A stretch of DNA of 38,281 bases, taken from the IMG/VR virus record IMGVR_UViG_3300044712_000961, positions 1 to 38,281 of that record; one strand, written 5' to 3'. This DNA is from a virus. How positions within the stretch are numbered: the stretch's first letter is position 1; each line of letters starts with the position of its first letter. Positions 14,251-23,454 of the stretch are shown piece after piece. The translations under genes and the position numbers were made by a program. The notes beneath the pieces were generated by a model. It was not told the origin of the DNA, made no database searches, and was given only the letters and a program-made list of their open reading frames with translations.

Positions 14251-15132
14251 ATGTCAGGTGGTTTTGAAGCTGCAGATCAGGCTTTTGAACAGAGTCAATC
14301 TGCTTCCCCAGATTCAACAACTTCTAGCGCACCAGAAATGGGATCGGGTTCGGACCGTTCCACTGGTGCGCCTGCTATAACTTCTCAACAACAAGATGCA
14401 CAGACTCAAGCCGAGCAGATCATGGAGCTCGAAAAGCATTTTGGTGATAAGAAATTTAGGTTCAATGGTCAGGAAATGACCGTTAAAGAACTTAGAGCCG
14501 CTTACATGCGGCAGCAGGACTATACGACTAAGACCCAAACCCTTGCAGAGGAACGTAAGTATTACGAGAACCTCTACTGGGATTTACAAAAGGTTAAAGA
14601 GAATCCACAGCTTGTCCAAGAATTTATTAAGACGTATCCAGAAAAGTTTCATAACTATTTGGATAGTGTTTTAAAAAACACTCAAGGGCAACAAACTGTA
14701 GACTCTAGAGCGCAGAGCCCTCAGTACGATGTACAGACTCTCTCTCGTCTAGAACGGCTTGAAAAATCATATCATGCACAGGAGCTAGAGAAGAATGAGC
14801 TTGCTATTCAGCAAGTGATGACTTCAATGGCCAAAAAGTATCCAGACGCGCATGACAGATTTGTCTTACCAGTTGCTTATGAACTCGCTGAGAAAAAAGG
14901 CGAACAACTCACTGAGCAAGAATGGGAAGATATTTATAAAGCCGCAGACCAGGAGATGAAGTCCATCATCAAGGGCAAGATTTCAGAGAATCAGAAAAAA
15001 CAGTCTGAAGCTAATCGCAAAGCGCAAGACGTAAGCTCTGGTGGTGGTACTGTTGGACAAGCTCCTAAGAAATTTAAGACTATTCAGGAAGTCGGCGAGT
15101 ACGCACAGAGGTCGTTGAGCAATCGCGGTTAG
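14251..15132 (+). CDS. Scaffolding protein
   Basis: AAGGAG eight bases upstream supports ATG 14251. The 293-residue product is mostly helical: a disordered Ser/Gln/Thr N terminus (1-55), then FGDKKFRFNGQEMTVKELRA near 69-88 and QQDYTTKTQTLAEER, a motif repeatedly seen in phage scaffolds, then a long Gln/Glu/Lys coiled-coil region. The C terminus is basic. It lies between portal and coat, as in P22 (portal-scaffold-coat). It would guide coat assembly and leave the procapsid. Confidence 0.85.
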   Translation: MSGGFEAADQAFEQSQSASPDSTTSSAPEMGSGSDRSTGAPAITSQQQDAQTQAEQIMELEKHFGDKKFRFNGQEMTVKELRAAYMRQQDYTTKTQTLAEERKYYENLYWDLQKVKENPQLVQEFIKTYPEKFHNYLDSVLKNTQGQQTVDSRAQSPQYDVQTLSRLERLEKSYHAQELEKNELAIQQVMTSMAKKYPDAHDRFVLPVAYELAEKKGEQLTEQEWEDIYKAADQEMKSIIKGKISENQKKQSEANRKAQDVSSGGGTVGQAPKKFKTIQEVGEYAQRSLSNRG

Positions 15133-15161
15133 CTTCTTAAAAACATTTTAAGGAGTTAACA

Positions 15162-16391
15162 ATGGCAAATCAGTTTCAGGGTATATCATCGGGCCTTGCG
15201 GAGTTGAAAAACTTCTATCAAGGTCCTATCGTAGATCTCATTTCCGAAGAAATTCCGGTGTATCGTGCAGCGGAAAAAGTTAAACAAGGTTGGTCTGGAT
15301 ACCAGGTTATTCGTCCATTACGTACGAATCGTAACCAAGGTATTGGAGCAACTACTGACGGTGGTACATTGCCAAAGATTGGTCGTCAGACCACTCAACA
15401 GGCAATCATCACTGCGAAGTTTAACTACCTTCGCTTCGGTATCACTGGTCCCATGATCAAGGCTTCTCAAAGTGACGTTGGATCGTTCGTTCGATCTGCT
15501 CGCTATGAACTTGAGATGGGTTATCAGGATCTTAAGACCTCTCTTAACCGCCAACTTTGCTTTGACGGTACTGGAACACTTGCGCAGACAAACACTGCTG
15601 CAGCTGCTTCCAATACACTTGTCATCAAAGGCCGTACAACTGGTGAACCCGCATTGAAGTATGTCGATGTTAATACTACTTTTGACATCTATTCTTCGGC
15701 TGGTGTTCTTAAAGTTTCAGGCGTGACAGTTAGCTCCATTTCCTCTGGAACTGGAAGTTCAACAACTGCCACTTTGATTCTTGACCAGGCTGTTACATCT
15801 GCAGCTGGCGATTTGATTGTTCTTAGTGGTTCGTACAATAACGAAGTTCAAGGTATTTTCTATGCTTTGGATGGAGCGACTACTACTGTGTACAACATCG
15901 ATCGTTCGACTTACATCGCTTATCAGGGCAACTACTCTGATATCTCTTCCAACGGTGTAACTCAATTAACTATCGATGCGATGCAAAACCCTTTCAACGA
16001 GGGATTACGTCGCGGTAACGTTGGTTCATACAATGCTTGTTTTACCGACTTTACTACTCTTCGTTATTACCAAAAACTTTTGGTACCGGATAAGCGTTAT
16101 ACTTCGATGGAAGGTGACGGCACTTTCGGTTCTAAAGGCAAGTTTTATTTGGATTTCAACGGTATTGCCGTTGTTCCTGATAAAGACATGCCTACTCGCA
16201 TTGCAATGTTACCCGCAGAAGTACTTAAATTATATGAATTGTGTGCAATGGAATTCGCCGATGAACAAGGCACAATGTACATTGCCCAATCTGATTCAGA
16301 TTCGTTTGAAGTACGTTTGCGCCACTTCACTAACCTTTTCAACGAACAACCTGCAGCTTGCAGCGTTCTCGTTGGATACTCTTCGCCGTAA
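15162..16391 (+). CDS. Major capsid (coat) protein
   Basis: A strong AAGGAG precedes ATG 15162. The 409-residue protein has the features of an HK97-fold coat. The N-terminal helix region (AELKNFYQGPIVDLISEEIP) is followed by GATTDGGTLPKIGRQ, an E-loop-like sequence, and LRFGITGPMIKAS. A Thr/Ser/Ala-rich inserted beta domain spans about 140-235, and IAMLPAEVLKLYELC leads into the C-terminal P/A-domain strands. The codons are the most host-like of the window. A strong terminator lies two genes downstream, consistent with high-level expression. Confidence 0.9.
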   Translation: MANQFQGISSGLAELKNFYQGPIVDLISEEIPVYRAAEKVKQGWSGYQVIRPLRTNRNQGIGATTDGGTLPKIGRQTTQQAIITAKFNYLRFGITGPMIKASQSDVGSFVRSARYELEMGYQDLKTSLNRQLCFDGTGTLAQTNTAAAASNTLVIKGRTTGEPALKYVDVNTTFDIYSSAGVLKVSGVTVSSISSGTGSSTTATLILDQAVTSAAGDLIVLSGSYNNEVQGIFYALDGATTTVYNIDRSTYIAYQGNYSDISSNGVTQLTIDAMQNPFNEGLRRGNVGSYNACFTDFTTLRYYQKLLVPDKRYTSMEGDGTFGSKGKFYLDFNGIAVVPDKDMPTRIAMLPAEVLKLYELCAMEFADEQGTMYIAQSDSDSFEVRLRHFTNLFNEQPAACSVLVGYSSP

Positions 16392-16403
16392 TTGGAGTTT
16401 TTT

Positions 16404-16865
16404 ATGGGCCGTGCAAGGACTATAACCAACTTCATTAAGAGCTATGACCCGCTCCTGTACTGCGCAAGAGGCATGGAAGGGAAGCTGTGCATTTTTCGCA
16501 AAAGCACAGTGGTGGAGTCATATGAACTAAATGGCGACAGTTATAGCTTTGTACGGCCCGCCTCTCATTTCATTTTTGCATTGACTGACAATGGTCGAAT
16601 TGATGGTCATCCGGTTGACTGGGGATGTTTAAGGATTTTGAATAGACTTAGGTCATCGGATTTACATCAAAGAGACATTGCTGAAGATACAATTAAAGAG
16701 ATTGAGGCAAACGAAAAGACTTATCGAAGAGATTTAGGAAATAACTTAGAGAGTTTTCTCTATGATTTCCGAGATCAGTTTAAGGATACTTTTAAAGATG
16801 TAAACACTCAAAGCTTGGCTAAGAAGGATCTTAGACGGGATAGAGAAAAAAGAATTAAGGAGTAA
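16404..16865 (+). CDS. Hypothetical head-region protein (153 aa)
   Basis: ATG 16404 is chosen because GGAG lies seven bases upstream; an earlier TTG at 16392 is less likely. The product is basic, with an N-terminal mixed region (ITNFIKSYDPLLYCARGMEG, YELNGDSYSFVRP) and a helical, highly charged C terminus (EANEKTYRRDLGNN, LRRDREKRIKE). Position after the coat suggests head completion or decoration. No family recognised. Confidence 0.65.
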   Translation: MGRARTITNFIKSYDPLLYCARGMEGKLCIFRKSTVVESYELNGDSYSFVRPASHFIFALTDNGRIDGHPVDWGCLRILNRLRSSDLHQRDIAEDTIKEIEANEKTYRRDLGNNLESFLYDFRDQFKDTFKDVNTQSLAKKDLRRDREKRIKE

Positions 16866-16868
16866 TAA

Positions 16869-17333
16869 ATGGCTATTGTAAATAGAACTTTAGACGCTAC
16901 AGAACAAAGAAAAATCTTGTCGCAAGAATACGCTGCGACTCAATTAACAAACGGTATCACTAATTTAGTTGGTATCGTTCCATGGCCTTGCACTATCGAT
17001 GCAGCGGCAGTCGCACTTTATGGTGTTTCTGGCGCTCCAACGGCAGCATTGTTTGTTGGCCGATTCATCGCCGGTACAGGATACACGGCATTTGCAGTTG
17101 CAACTGGTAGTTCAAACACTCCAGCCGATTACGGCGTGAGCGGTTTTGGTGCTAACTATGCGACTGGAATGTTGCTTGCCGCTTCTGGCTCTACACTTCG
17201 TAACCTCTTGGCTAATGACGTACTTTTGTACGTAACTGGTGGTGGTACTGGTGCAGCTGCGGTTATTGGAACTGTAAGTGTTGTTTTGCGACCATTGCAA
17301 GACATCAAATACAATTTCGGTTCTGCAGTTTAA
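16869..17333 (+). CDS. Putative head decoration protein
   Basis: AAGGAG precedes ATG 16869. The 154-residue protein has a short helical start (DATEQRKILSQEYAATQL) and an Ala/Gly/Thr/Val-rich beta body without charged patches (TAALFVGRFIAGTGYTAF, LLYVTGGGTGAAAVIG). Composition, placement after the coat and co-transcription to the terminator fit a capsid-surface decoration or fibre protein. It is similar in style to the 107-aa protein in the terminase gap, but I cannot align the two convincingly. Confidence 0.6.
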   Translation: MAIVNRTLDATEQRKILSQEYAATQLTNGITNLVGIVPWPCTIDAAAVALYGVSGAPTAALFVGRFIAGTGYTAFAVATGSSNTPADYGVSGFGANYATGMLLAASGSTLRNLLANDVLLYVTGGGTGAAAVIGTVSVVLRPLQDIKYNFGSAV

Positions 17334-17344
17334 TATTAGTAACC

Positions 17345-17378
17345 AAGGCGAGGGATGGATTTCCTCGCCTTTTCTTTT
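17345..17378 (+). terminator. Rho-independent terminator after the capsid unit
   Basis: AAGGCGAGG (17345-17353) and CCTCGCCTT (17363-17371) form a perfect 9-bp G/C-rich stem with a 9-base loop, followed by TTCTTTT. It would end or attenuate transcripts of the head unit before the fibre and glycosyltransferase genes. No promoter is obvious between it and the next start. Confidence 0.9.
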
Positions 17379-17389
17379 AAGGATGAAGA

Positions 17390-18121
17390 ATGGCACAAAG
17401 TTATTTCTTACGTTTTGGAAGCGGCCAGCCTAGCGTTAATTCTGGCTTATCGCCAACCTTCATTGCTTTTGTTAAAGCAGACGGAACATCCACAGCGCCG
17501 CCATCAATATCGGCAGTTGGCACATCTTTAGGAATATACACATTTTCGTATGGCGTAACACAATCGATTGCTTTCGTTGTGGATGGCGCAACTACGGGAT
17601 TAGCCAATTCAGATCGCTATATTTTCGGTGCGATTGATCCATCTGACAGAATTTCAGAGTATGGAAACTCATTAATGGCTTACGGCGCAAGTATTAGCGC
17701 TCAAGGCGTTTCGATTTTAGCTCAAGGCACATCGATCTTGTCGTTTGGAGTCACTCTAACAGCGATTGGCACATCAAACATTGCTCAAGGCCTAACAACG
17801 CTTGGTTACGGCGTATCTATTTACAGTTTAGAGCAGGCGATGAGCGTAACTTTAGCCGGAATTGGAACTACACTTTCAGTTATTGGAATTTCTTTAGGCA
17901 ATTTATCCAATTTAATTGGATCAACGGCATCAAGTTTTGGAACTGATTCGGTGGATCCGGTTGATTTATTTGGTTACCTGAAGCGGACTCAAGAATTCTT
18001 GGAAGGAAATCAGAATTACACGAAAATTCCAGGCTCTTGGGACATTTATTCTCGCGGTTCAAGTCAATTATTAAGATCAAAAACATTAACTAACAGCATA
18101 TCCATGGTTGTTAAAGCATAA
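17390..18121 (+). CDS. Heptad-repeat fibre-like structural protein
   Basis: The 243-residue protein has an N-terminal beta domain (1-90) and then about 11 tandem seven-residue units of the form aromatic/Gln-Gly-x-Ser/Thr-Ile/Leu-x-x (about 91-180; for example YGASISA, QGVSILA, QGTSILS, IGTSNIA), ending in a DPVDLFGYLKRTQEFLEG helix and a small C-terminal domain. Regular heptads with Ile/Leu point to a trimeric coiled-coil or fibrous stalk. AAGGA precedes ATG 17390. It probably forms a fibre or head-surface whisker. The next gene is a glycosyltransferase, and its many Ser/Thr residues would be candidate acceptors. Confidence 0.65.
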   Translation: MAQSYFLRFGSGQPSVNSGLSPTFIAFVKADGTSTAPPSISAVGTSLGIYTFSYGVTQSIAFVVDGATTGLANSDRYIFGAIDPSDRISEYGNSLMAYGASISAQGVSILAQGTSILSFGVTLTAIGTSNIAQGLTTLGYGVSIYSLEQAMSVTLAGIGTTLSVIGISLGNLSNLIGSTASSFGTDSVDPVDLFGYLKRTQEFLEGNQNYTKIPGSWDIYSRGSSQLLRSKTLTNSISMVVKA

Positions 18122-18135
18122 AAAAGGAGTAACAA

Positions 18136-20382
18136 GTGCATTCACTTCCCAATGCGCAAGTAATGACTAAAAGGCCAACGATTTCACTATGTGTAATTGC
18201 CAAAAATGAAGAGAAAAACGTTAGACGTTTTTTAGATTCATGGATTGGCGCCGTTGATGAGATCATTTTTGTGGATACTGGATCAACTGATAAGACAGTT
18301 GAGATCGCCACAGAGTATGGCTGTAGCGTTCATCATTTTGAATGGGTGAATTCCTTTTGCAAAGCACGTAATTTCTCATTTTCTAAAGCCACTAAAGATT
18401 ACATGATTTGGTCAGACTTGGATGATTGTCTTTTCAACAAAGAAAACTTCATCAATTGGCGAAATACGGCTATGCAGTTTGCCGATTGTTGGCTTGCCGC
18501 TTATCACTATGCTTTGGATGAAGCTGGAAAACCGATTATTTCATTTGCCAGAGAGAGAGTTTTCAAAAGAGACATAAATCCAGTGTGGAATTATGATTTG
18601 CATGAAGGCGTAATGGTAAGGCCAGAGTGGAAAAGGAATTATGCTACCACTTGGGCGATTAATCATCACCGTGACGCCGAAGATGTGGCGGCAGATAAGT
18701 CTAGAAACATAAAAATACTAGAAACTCTTAAAGATGAGGGAAAATTAGACACTCGTTTAGAGTTTTATTATGGAAAAGAACTTTATGAAGCGCAAAGAGC
18801 CGAAGAGGCCGTCACACAATTTGAAAAGGTGATCAAATTACCAAATTTAGAAGCGCATGACAGGCTTTTGGCTTATCAATATGGCGCTTATGCATCGATG
18901 ACTACATATTTGCAGACAAAAGATGAGTTTCAAGAAAAGAAGATGAAATATTTTGAAAAAATCATCGACTTTTGTTTGCAAGGGTTAAAACAAGATCCAA
19001 ATCGCGCAGAATTACATGTTGCTCTTGGTGATGCTTACTTAACTCGTAATGAGTTGATTAAAGCGTTGCCATGTTTTAGTGCGGCTAAGAATTGTTTGAA
19101 CTCTAAAGATATGGGAATGCCTTATGAAGGAGCAACGTACAGCTTTTTGCACTGTTATGGAGAAAATCCAGCAATCCAGCTTGCAAGGATCTATTTCAGT
19201 CTTGGAAAACTTGATGAAGCAAGAGCTGAAGCCGAGATGTGCATTAAGCGTTACAATAGCCAACAAGCGAAGGATATGCTTGTTGAATTGGATCGCTTAT
19301 CAAGCCTTATCAAACTTGATAACAATCAAAAAGACACTTCCGACATCGTAATCACAACACCACCGCAAGTGGCTTATGATTTTGACGAAGAGCTTTACAA
19401 GACTAAAGGCATGGGTGGATCTGAAACAGCTTTAATTGAGATTGCGGCATGGTTAAAGAAATTAACCAATCGTTCGGTTAAGGTGTTTTTGCCAAAGGCT
19501 GAAGATAAGATTTGTGAAAGTGGCGTTGAATATTTATCCAATAGAAATTTGAACGCTTACTTTAGCCAGAACCGTCCACATGTGCATATAGCATGGCGAC
19601 ATAACATTAAGGTTACGCAAGCTAGGACTTATCTATGGTGCCACGATCTATTTACGCCTGGTGTAGAGACGGTACATAATTTTGATAAGTTTTTAGCTTT
19701 AAGTAATTTCCATAAGAATTACACGATTGGGCTTCAGGGAGTACCGGAAGAAAAGATCATAGTTACTCGTAATGGGCTAACTCCATCTAAGTTTAAGTTT
19801 GAGCGTAAACCAAAGAATCCAAATAAGTTTGTATGGATGTCTAGCCCAGATCGAGGGTTAGAGCGTTGCATTTATATAGTAGAGAGAGTGCGCCAAGAGT
19901 TTCCGGATGTGGAGCTTCATGTTTATTACGGTATTGAGGGTCTTTACAAATATGGACCTGTCATGTCGGCATTAGCTGATAAGCTAAAGGCAATGATGAG
20001 CGAAAGGCCATGGATAAAGTATCATGGTTTCACTGAGCAATCTAAAATGTATCAGGAAGTTTCGGATGCAGTGGTTTGGTGCCATCCAAATGACTTTATT
20101 GAAACATATTGTATTACTGCTATTGAGTGCTTGGCTAATGGCATATTTCCTGTGGTTCGTCGTCTCGGAGCACTTCAGGATACTCTCAAAGAAGCTGAAG
20201 AAAAGCGGCAAGCAATTTTACTAGATTACGATTGGAATGACGTTGAGTATTCGATTAAGCAGCATGCAGATGCATGTTGCCGAGTGCTCTTGAATAAGCA
20301 GTGGGAAAATATTGATTTTGATATTGAAAAACACTCTTGGGAGTCAGTTGCCAAAGAGTGGAAACAGTTTATGGAGTTGTAA
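18136..20382 (+). CDS. Two-catalytic-domain glycosyltransferase: GT2 - TPR - GT-B
   Basis: This 748-residue protein starts at GTG 18136 with AGGAG seven bases upstream. Residues 14-230 form a GT2 domain: ISLCVIAKNEEKNVRRF, DTGSTD (47-52), DLDD (94-97). Residues about 190-390 look like TPR helices (repeated alanine/leucine helices, LHVALGDAYLTRNELIKALP). The C-terminal half is GT-B-like: MGGSETA at 426-432, NGLTP near 547, and an E-x7-E type segment (ETYCITAIE) near 655-664. It could build a short glycan on its own. It sits inside the virion gene block between a fibre-like protein and the neck genes, so virion protein glycosylation is the leading hypothesis. Confidence 0.88.
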   Translation: MHSLPNAQVMTKRPTISLCVIAKNEEKNVRRFLDSWIGAVDEIIFVDTGSTDKTVEIATEYGCSVHHFEWVNSFCKARNFSFSKATKDYMIWSDLDDCLFNKENFINWRNTAMQFADCWLAAYHYALDEAGKPIISFARERVFKRDINPVWNYDLHEGVMVRPEWKRNYATTWAINHHRDAEDVAADKSRNIKILETLKDEGKLDTRLEFYYGKELYEAQRAEEAVTQFEKVIKLPNLEAHDRLLAYQYGAYASMTTYLQTKDEFQEKKMKYFEKIIDFCLQGLKQDPNRAELHVALGDAYLTRNELIKALPCFSAAKNCLNSKDMGMPYEGATYSFLHCYGENPAIQLARIYFSLGKLDEARAEAEMCIKRYNSQQAKDMLVELDRLSSLIKLDNNQKDTSDIVITTPPQVAYDFDEELYKTKGMGGSETALIEIAAWLKKLTNRSVKVFLPKAEDKICESGVEYLSNRNLNAYFSQNRPHVHIAWRHNIKVTQARTYLWCHDLFTPGVETVHNFDKFLALSNFHKNYTIGLQGVPEEKIIVTRNGLTPSKFKFERKPKNPNKFVWMSSPDRGLERCIYIVERVRQEFPDVELHVYYGIEGLYKYGPVMSALADKLKAMMSERPWIKYHGFTEQSKMYQEVSDAVVWCHPNDFIETYCITAIECLANGIFPVVRRLGALQDTLKEAEEKRQAILLDYDWNDVEYSIKQHADACCRVLLNKQWENIDFDIEKHSWESVAKEWKQFMEL

Positions 20383-20651
20383 TGGCTAAAGCGGAGAACA
20401 TGGTCGATAAAAACCAAACTGGTCTTTACGGCGAGGCTCTGCTTGATTACGGCATTTGTGTACGACAAGCTGTTAATGGATATGGCTTAGAGACTTTCGG
20501 ATTAGTTTGGCAAGGGCCTGACATTTGGATCACTCCATCAGCACATGATGGGGTGACTACCACATGGACTAGCTCTGAAACGGCAATCACTACGACATGG
20601 ACACCGTCGACAGTGTTTGGTTATGGGAACGAATTCCCCGAAATGGGATAA
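20382..20651 (+). CDS. Hypothetical 89-aa structural-region protein
   Basis: ATG 20382 overlaps the glycosyltransferase stop and has GGAG five bases upstream. The protein contains a duplicated TTTWTSSE/TTTWTPST segment (about 62-78) and a Trp-rich middle (GLVWQGPDIWIT). Small and beta-like; no family recognised. Its position before the adaptor suggests a head or neck component. Confidence 0.6.
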   Translation: MAKAENMVDKNQTGLYGEALLDYGICVRQAVNGYGLETFGLVWQGPDIWITPSAHDGVTTTWTSSETAITTTWTPSTVFGYGNEFPEMG

Positions 20652-20666
20652 CAAGGATGTTAAAAT

Positions 20667-21323
20667 ATGACCAGATCGCAATTGTCTGCATTAGTTGTTT
20701 CATGGCTTGATGATTTAAACCAAACGTACTTTACGCCAACTCAAGTAAACACTTGGCTAAATCTTGCTCAAAGGCAAGTGCAGCAGTTGTTATTGCAAGC
20801 TGGTCAAAACTGGTACATGACGCCGGTTGAAACTACGACTGTGATAGGCCAAGCTGATTATGTTTTGCCTGCTGACTTTATGGTTGAGCATCGATTAGAG
20901 GTTGTTCAATCCGGCACTGGCGTAAACGAAAATCGAGTTACATTAAACGAGATTACAACTAACCAACAACCGTTTGTACCGATTGGGTTAGGCTGTCCAA
21001 CTAATTACTTCATTAAGAAAAATAGAATTACACTTTCACCAACGCCGGATCAGGTTTATCCGTTACGTCTTTATTATTCGTACATGGTTGCAGACATGAC
21101 GCTTGATTCGGATACGCCGGATGTACCAGAGCAATTCATGGAATACATAGCGCTGTTGGCGGCCTTTGATGGATTTATTAAAGATGATAGAGCGCCACAG
21201 AATTTGGTTATGAAAAAAGAGCGTTATGAAATGTTGTTAAAAGAAATGGCGAATGACAGAACTCAAGACAAGGGTAGAGAAGTCGTGCAGATGACTGATT
21301 ACGACTCTGTACAATGGTACTAA
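20667..21323 (+). CDS. Head-tail adaptor (P22 gp4-like)
   Basis: The 218-residue protein opens with MTRSQLSALVVSWLDD and TYFTPTQVNTWLNLAQRQVQ, a pattern common to phage adaptor proteins that attach under the portal; then a beta region (YVLPADFMVEHRLEVV) and a C-terminal helix carrying RAPQNLVMKKERYEMLL. P22 gp4 is shorter (166). It would close the portal vertex after packaging. AAGGAT lies upstream of the ATG. Confidence 0.8.
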   Translation: MTRSQLSALVVSWLDDLNQTYFTPTQVNTWLNLAQRQVQQLLLQAGQNWYMTPVETTTVIGQADYVLPADFMVEHRLEVVQSGTGVNENRVTLNEITTNQQPFVPIGLGCPTNYFIKKNRITLSPTPDQVYPLRLYYSYMVADMTLDSDTPDVPEQFMEYIALLAAFDGFIKDDRAPQNLVMKKERYEMLLKEMANDRTQDKGREVVQMTDYDSVQWY

Positions 21324-21324
21324 C

Positions 21325-23454
21325 TTGCCACACGCAAAGTTTAAATCTGAAAGTTATAATGCAATAGGCGGGATCAATTCCAAGATTTCGCCTTACCTTA
21401 ATGGCCCATTAGAGTTTTTGGACATTAAGAATTACGACTTTCAGGTTGTTGGTGCTTTGAATCAACGTTGGGGATCCACAATGTATGTGGGCCAAACGTT
21501 TCCAAGTAAGATCACTCATTTGGTGGAATATCCAAAGTTAAACGGCCAAAGTTTTGTGATAATTGGAACTACTCAAGGCGTTTGGTATGGTGCCACTACT
21601 GGAAACAGCCAGGGAATGAGTTTTACTTATTTTGGCGCAACTCAAAGCACGCCTGGTGCAACTTTGCCACAGTATGGTTTTTACGCTTACGATTTTGCGT
21701 TTGTTGGTGGCGGCGTTCAAGATTATAGAGCAACTGCCAAGAATTGGGCATTAGATGCAGATTTAAATCAGCAAGTTGGTGCAAGTCAGCCTATTTTAAA
21801 TCCAGATTGGCCACCAAGTGGTGACATTACATCTTCAGTTGTTTTTGGTAATTACTTGTTTGCGGCAGATGGCAAAAAAGTATGGAAATTTGATGGGACC
21901 ACTAACACTATCGCTCAACTTGCTCCGCCGGCTTTTGATGGAAATTATTATGTAAGTTACGGCAGCAGTTTCCCAGCTGGAAGTGTGCATTATGGAATGG
22001 GTTATTCTGGCACTTATTTTTACCAATTCTCATATGTAAATTCTAGAGGTGTTGAAGGCCCAAGGTGGCCGCTCGCAGCCTTTAATGCCGGTGTCGCCGG
22101 TCCAACTTTGGCGTCTAAGGGTGGCACATTTTTATTTGCCGGTGTTTACATGCAAGTGCCAGAAGCTTATGGAGTTTCTGCAATTAATCTTTATTGTTAT
22201 CATGGCATCACTGACGTAACTATTGCAGATCCATCTGTATGGTCTTATCCGTATACTTTTGTGAGAAGTATTCCCGCCACTGGAACAACTACTTATGGTG
22301 ATAATCCAACAGTTTTAGTTGAGCTTGGCGCTACATTTGGCGGTGTTTCTTATTTAATTAATAATTTATATCCAATTCCACAGCCCAATAACTATGTCGC
22401 CTTAGGTTTAAGCTTAACGTTTAACAATCCAACTAATACAGGTGGCATGACTGCATGGGCGATTGGTTCATATAGCCCAAGATATTTAGAGATTTATCAA
22501 AACCGATTGTTCATGGGTGGTTTTTCGTCAACTCCATCAACCGTTTGGTTTTCTGATATTGGTGAGCCGGAAGGTGTAGAGGCTGATTGGAACTTTGAAG
22601 TAAGAACCAATGACGCCGATTTCATTACTTGCATGAAGGCTTACTCAACTCGCCTTTATATATTTAAACAAAAATCATTCTTTATCTTAAATGGCGATAG
22701 TCCAGATAATTTCTACTTACAGCAACTATCGGCGATTTATGGATGCGTAAACAATAAGTGCGCAGTTGTGTTTAATGATTTAATGGCCTTTTTGGATAGA
22801 AAAGGCGTTATTTTATACAACGGCGCTAACATTGTTTTCTTAAGCGATAAAGTACAGCCTATTTTTGATCGAATGAATTATGCGGCAGCTTTAACTGAAG
22901 CTTGCGCCACTCACGATAAACAAAGAAACCAATTGTTATTTGGAATTCCAGTTGATGGATCAAGTGTCAACAATTTGACGGTTGTTTATGACTACATGGC
23001 TCAAGCATGGACTACATACAATGGGTTTAGTCCATCTTACTTTGCGCAAATCCAAGGAAGAAATACCACAGTAAACACATTTTATGGAAATTACTCTGGG
23101 ATGATTAATTGGTTTGGCCAAAGCTTTGTTACAGACAATGGAGTTGGCGCCACTTTATATTTTAAAACTAGATTCTTGCATGACATGGGCGAGAGTGTAG
23201 AGAAGCAATTTAGACGTCTTTACATAAACACAGATGACGTTTCTGCAACGCTTACTTTTAACATTAACTTTTTCCAAGATTATGGAACGAGTGTGGTGCT
23301 TGGGATTACAATGCTCACATCAGAATTCCAACAACGAATTGATTTTGGAATACCAGCAAAGTCATTGGCTTTTGAAATGGCATTTTTGCCAATCAATAGT
23401 CCACTTAGAATTTATGGATTTACTATAGAGTCGAGGTTTCAACGTAATGTCTAA
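21325..23454 (+). CDS. Tail hub / DNA-stabilisation protein (P22 gp10-like)
   Basis: The 709-residue protein is beta-rich with repeated aromatic/Gly segments, beginning with a conserved YNAIGGINSKISPYL-DIKNYDFQVVGALNQRWG region and carrying RLFMGGFSSTPSTVWFSDIGEPEG near the middle. This layout matches the beta-propeller-like tail proteins that follow gp4 in P22-like phages. It is longer than P22 gp10 (472). It would form the tail nozzle or hub. TTG is the only start near the conserved beginning, directly after the adaptor stop. Confidence 0.68.
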   Translation: MPHAKFKSESYNAIGGINSKISPYLNGPLEFLDIKNYDFQVVGALNQRWGSTMYVGQTFPSKITHLVEYPKLNGQSFVIIGTTQGVWYGATTGNSQGMSFTYFGATQSTPGATLPQYGFYAYDFAFVGGGVQDYRATAKNWALDADLNQQVGASQPILNPDWPPSGDITSSVVFGNYLFAADGKKVWKFDGTTNTIAQLAPPAFDGNYYVSYGSSFPAGSVHYGMGYSGTYFYQFSYVNSRGVEGPRWPLAAFNAGVAGPTLASKGGTFLFAGVYMQVPEAYGVSAINLYCYHGITDVTIADPSVWSYPYTFVRSIPATGTTTYGDNPTVLVELGATFGGVSYLINNLYPIPQPNNYVALGLSLTFNNPTNTGGMTAWAIGSYSPRYLEIYQNRLFMGGFSSTPSTVWFSDIGEPEGVEADWNFEVRTNDADFITCMKAYSTRLYIFKQKSFFILNGDSPDNFYLQQLSAIYGCVNNKCAVVFNDLMAFLDRKGVILYNGANIVFLSDKVQPIFDRMNYAAALTEACATHDKQRNQLLFGIPVDGSSVNNLTVVYDYMAQAWTTYNGFSPSYFAQIQGRNTTVNTFYGNYSGMINWFGQSFVTDNGVGATLYFKTRFLHDMGESVEKQFRRLYINTDDVSATLTFNINFFQDYGTSVVLGITMLTSEFQQRIDFGIPAKSLAFEMAFLPINSPLRIYGFTIESRFQRNV

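Noticed and set aside
15976-16425. 149-aa plus-strand ORF in another frame of the coat gene
   Set aside because: Lies inside the strongly supported capsid gene, has Cys/Leu-rich noise composition and no ribosome site.
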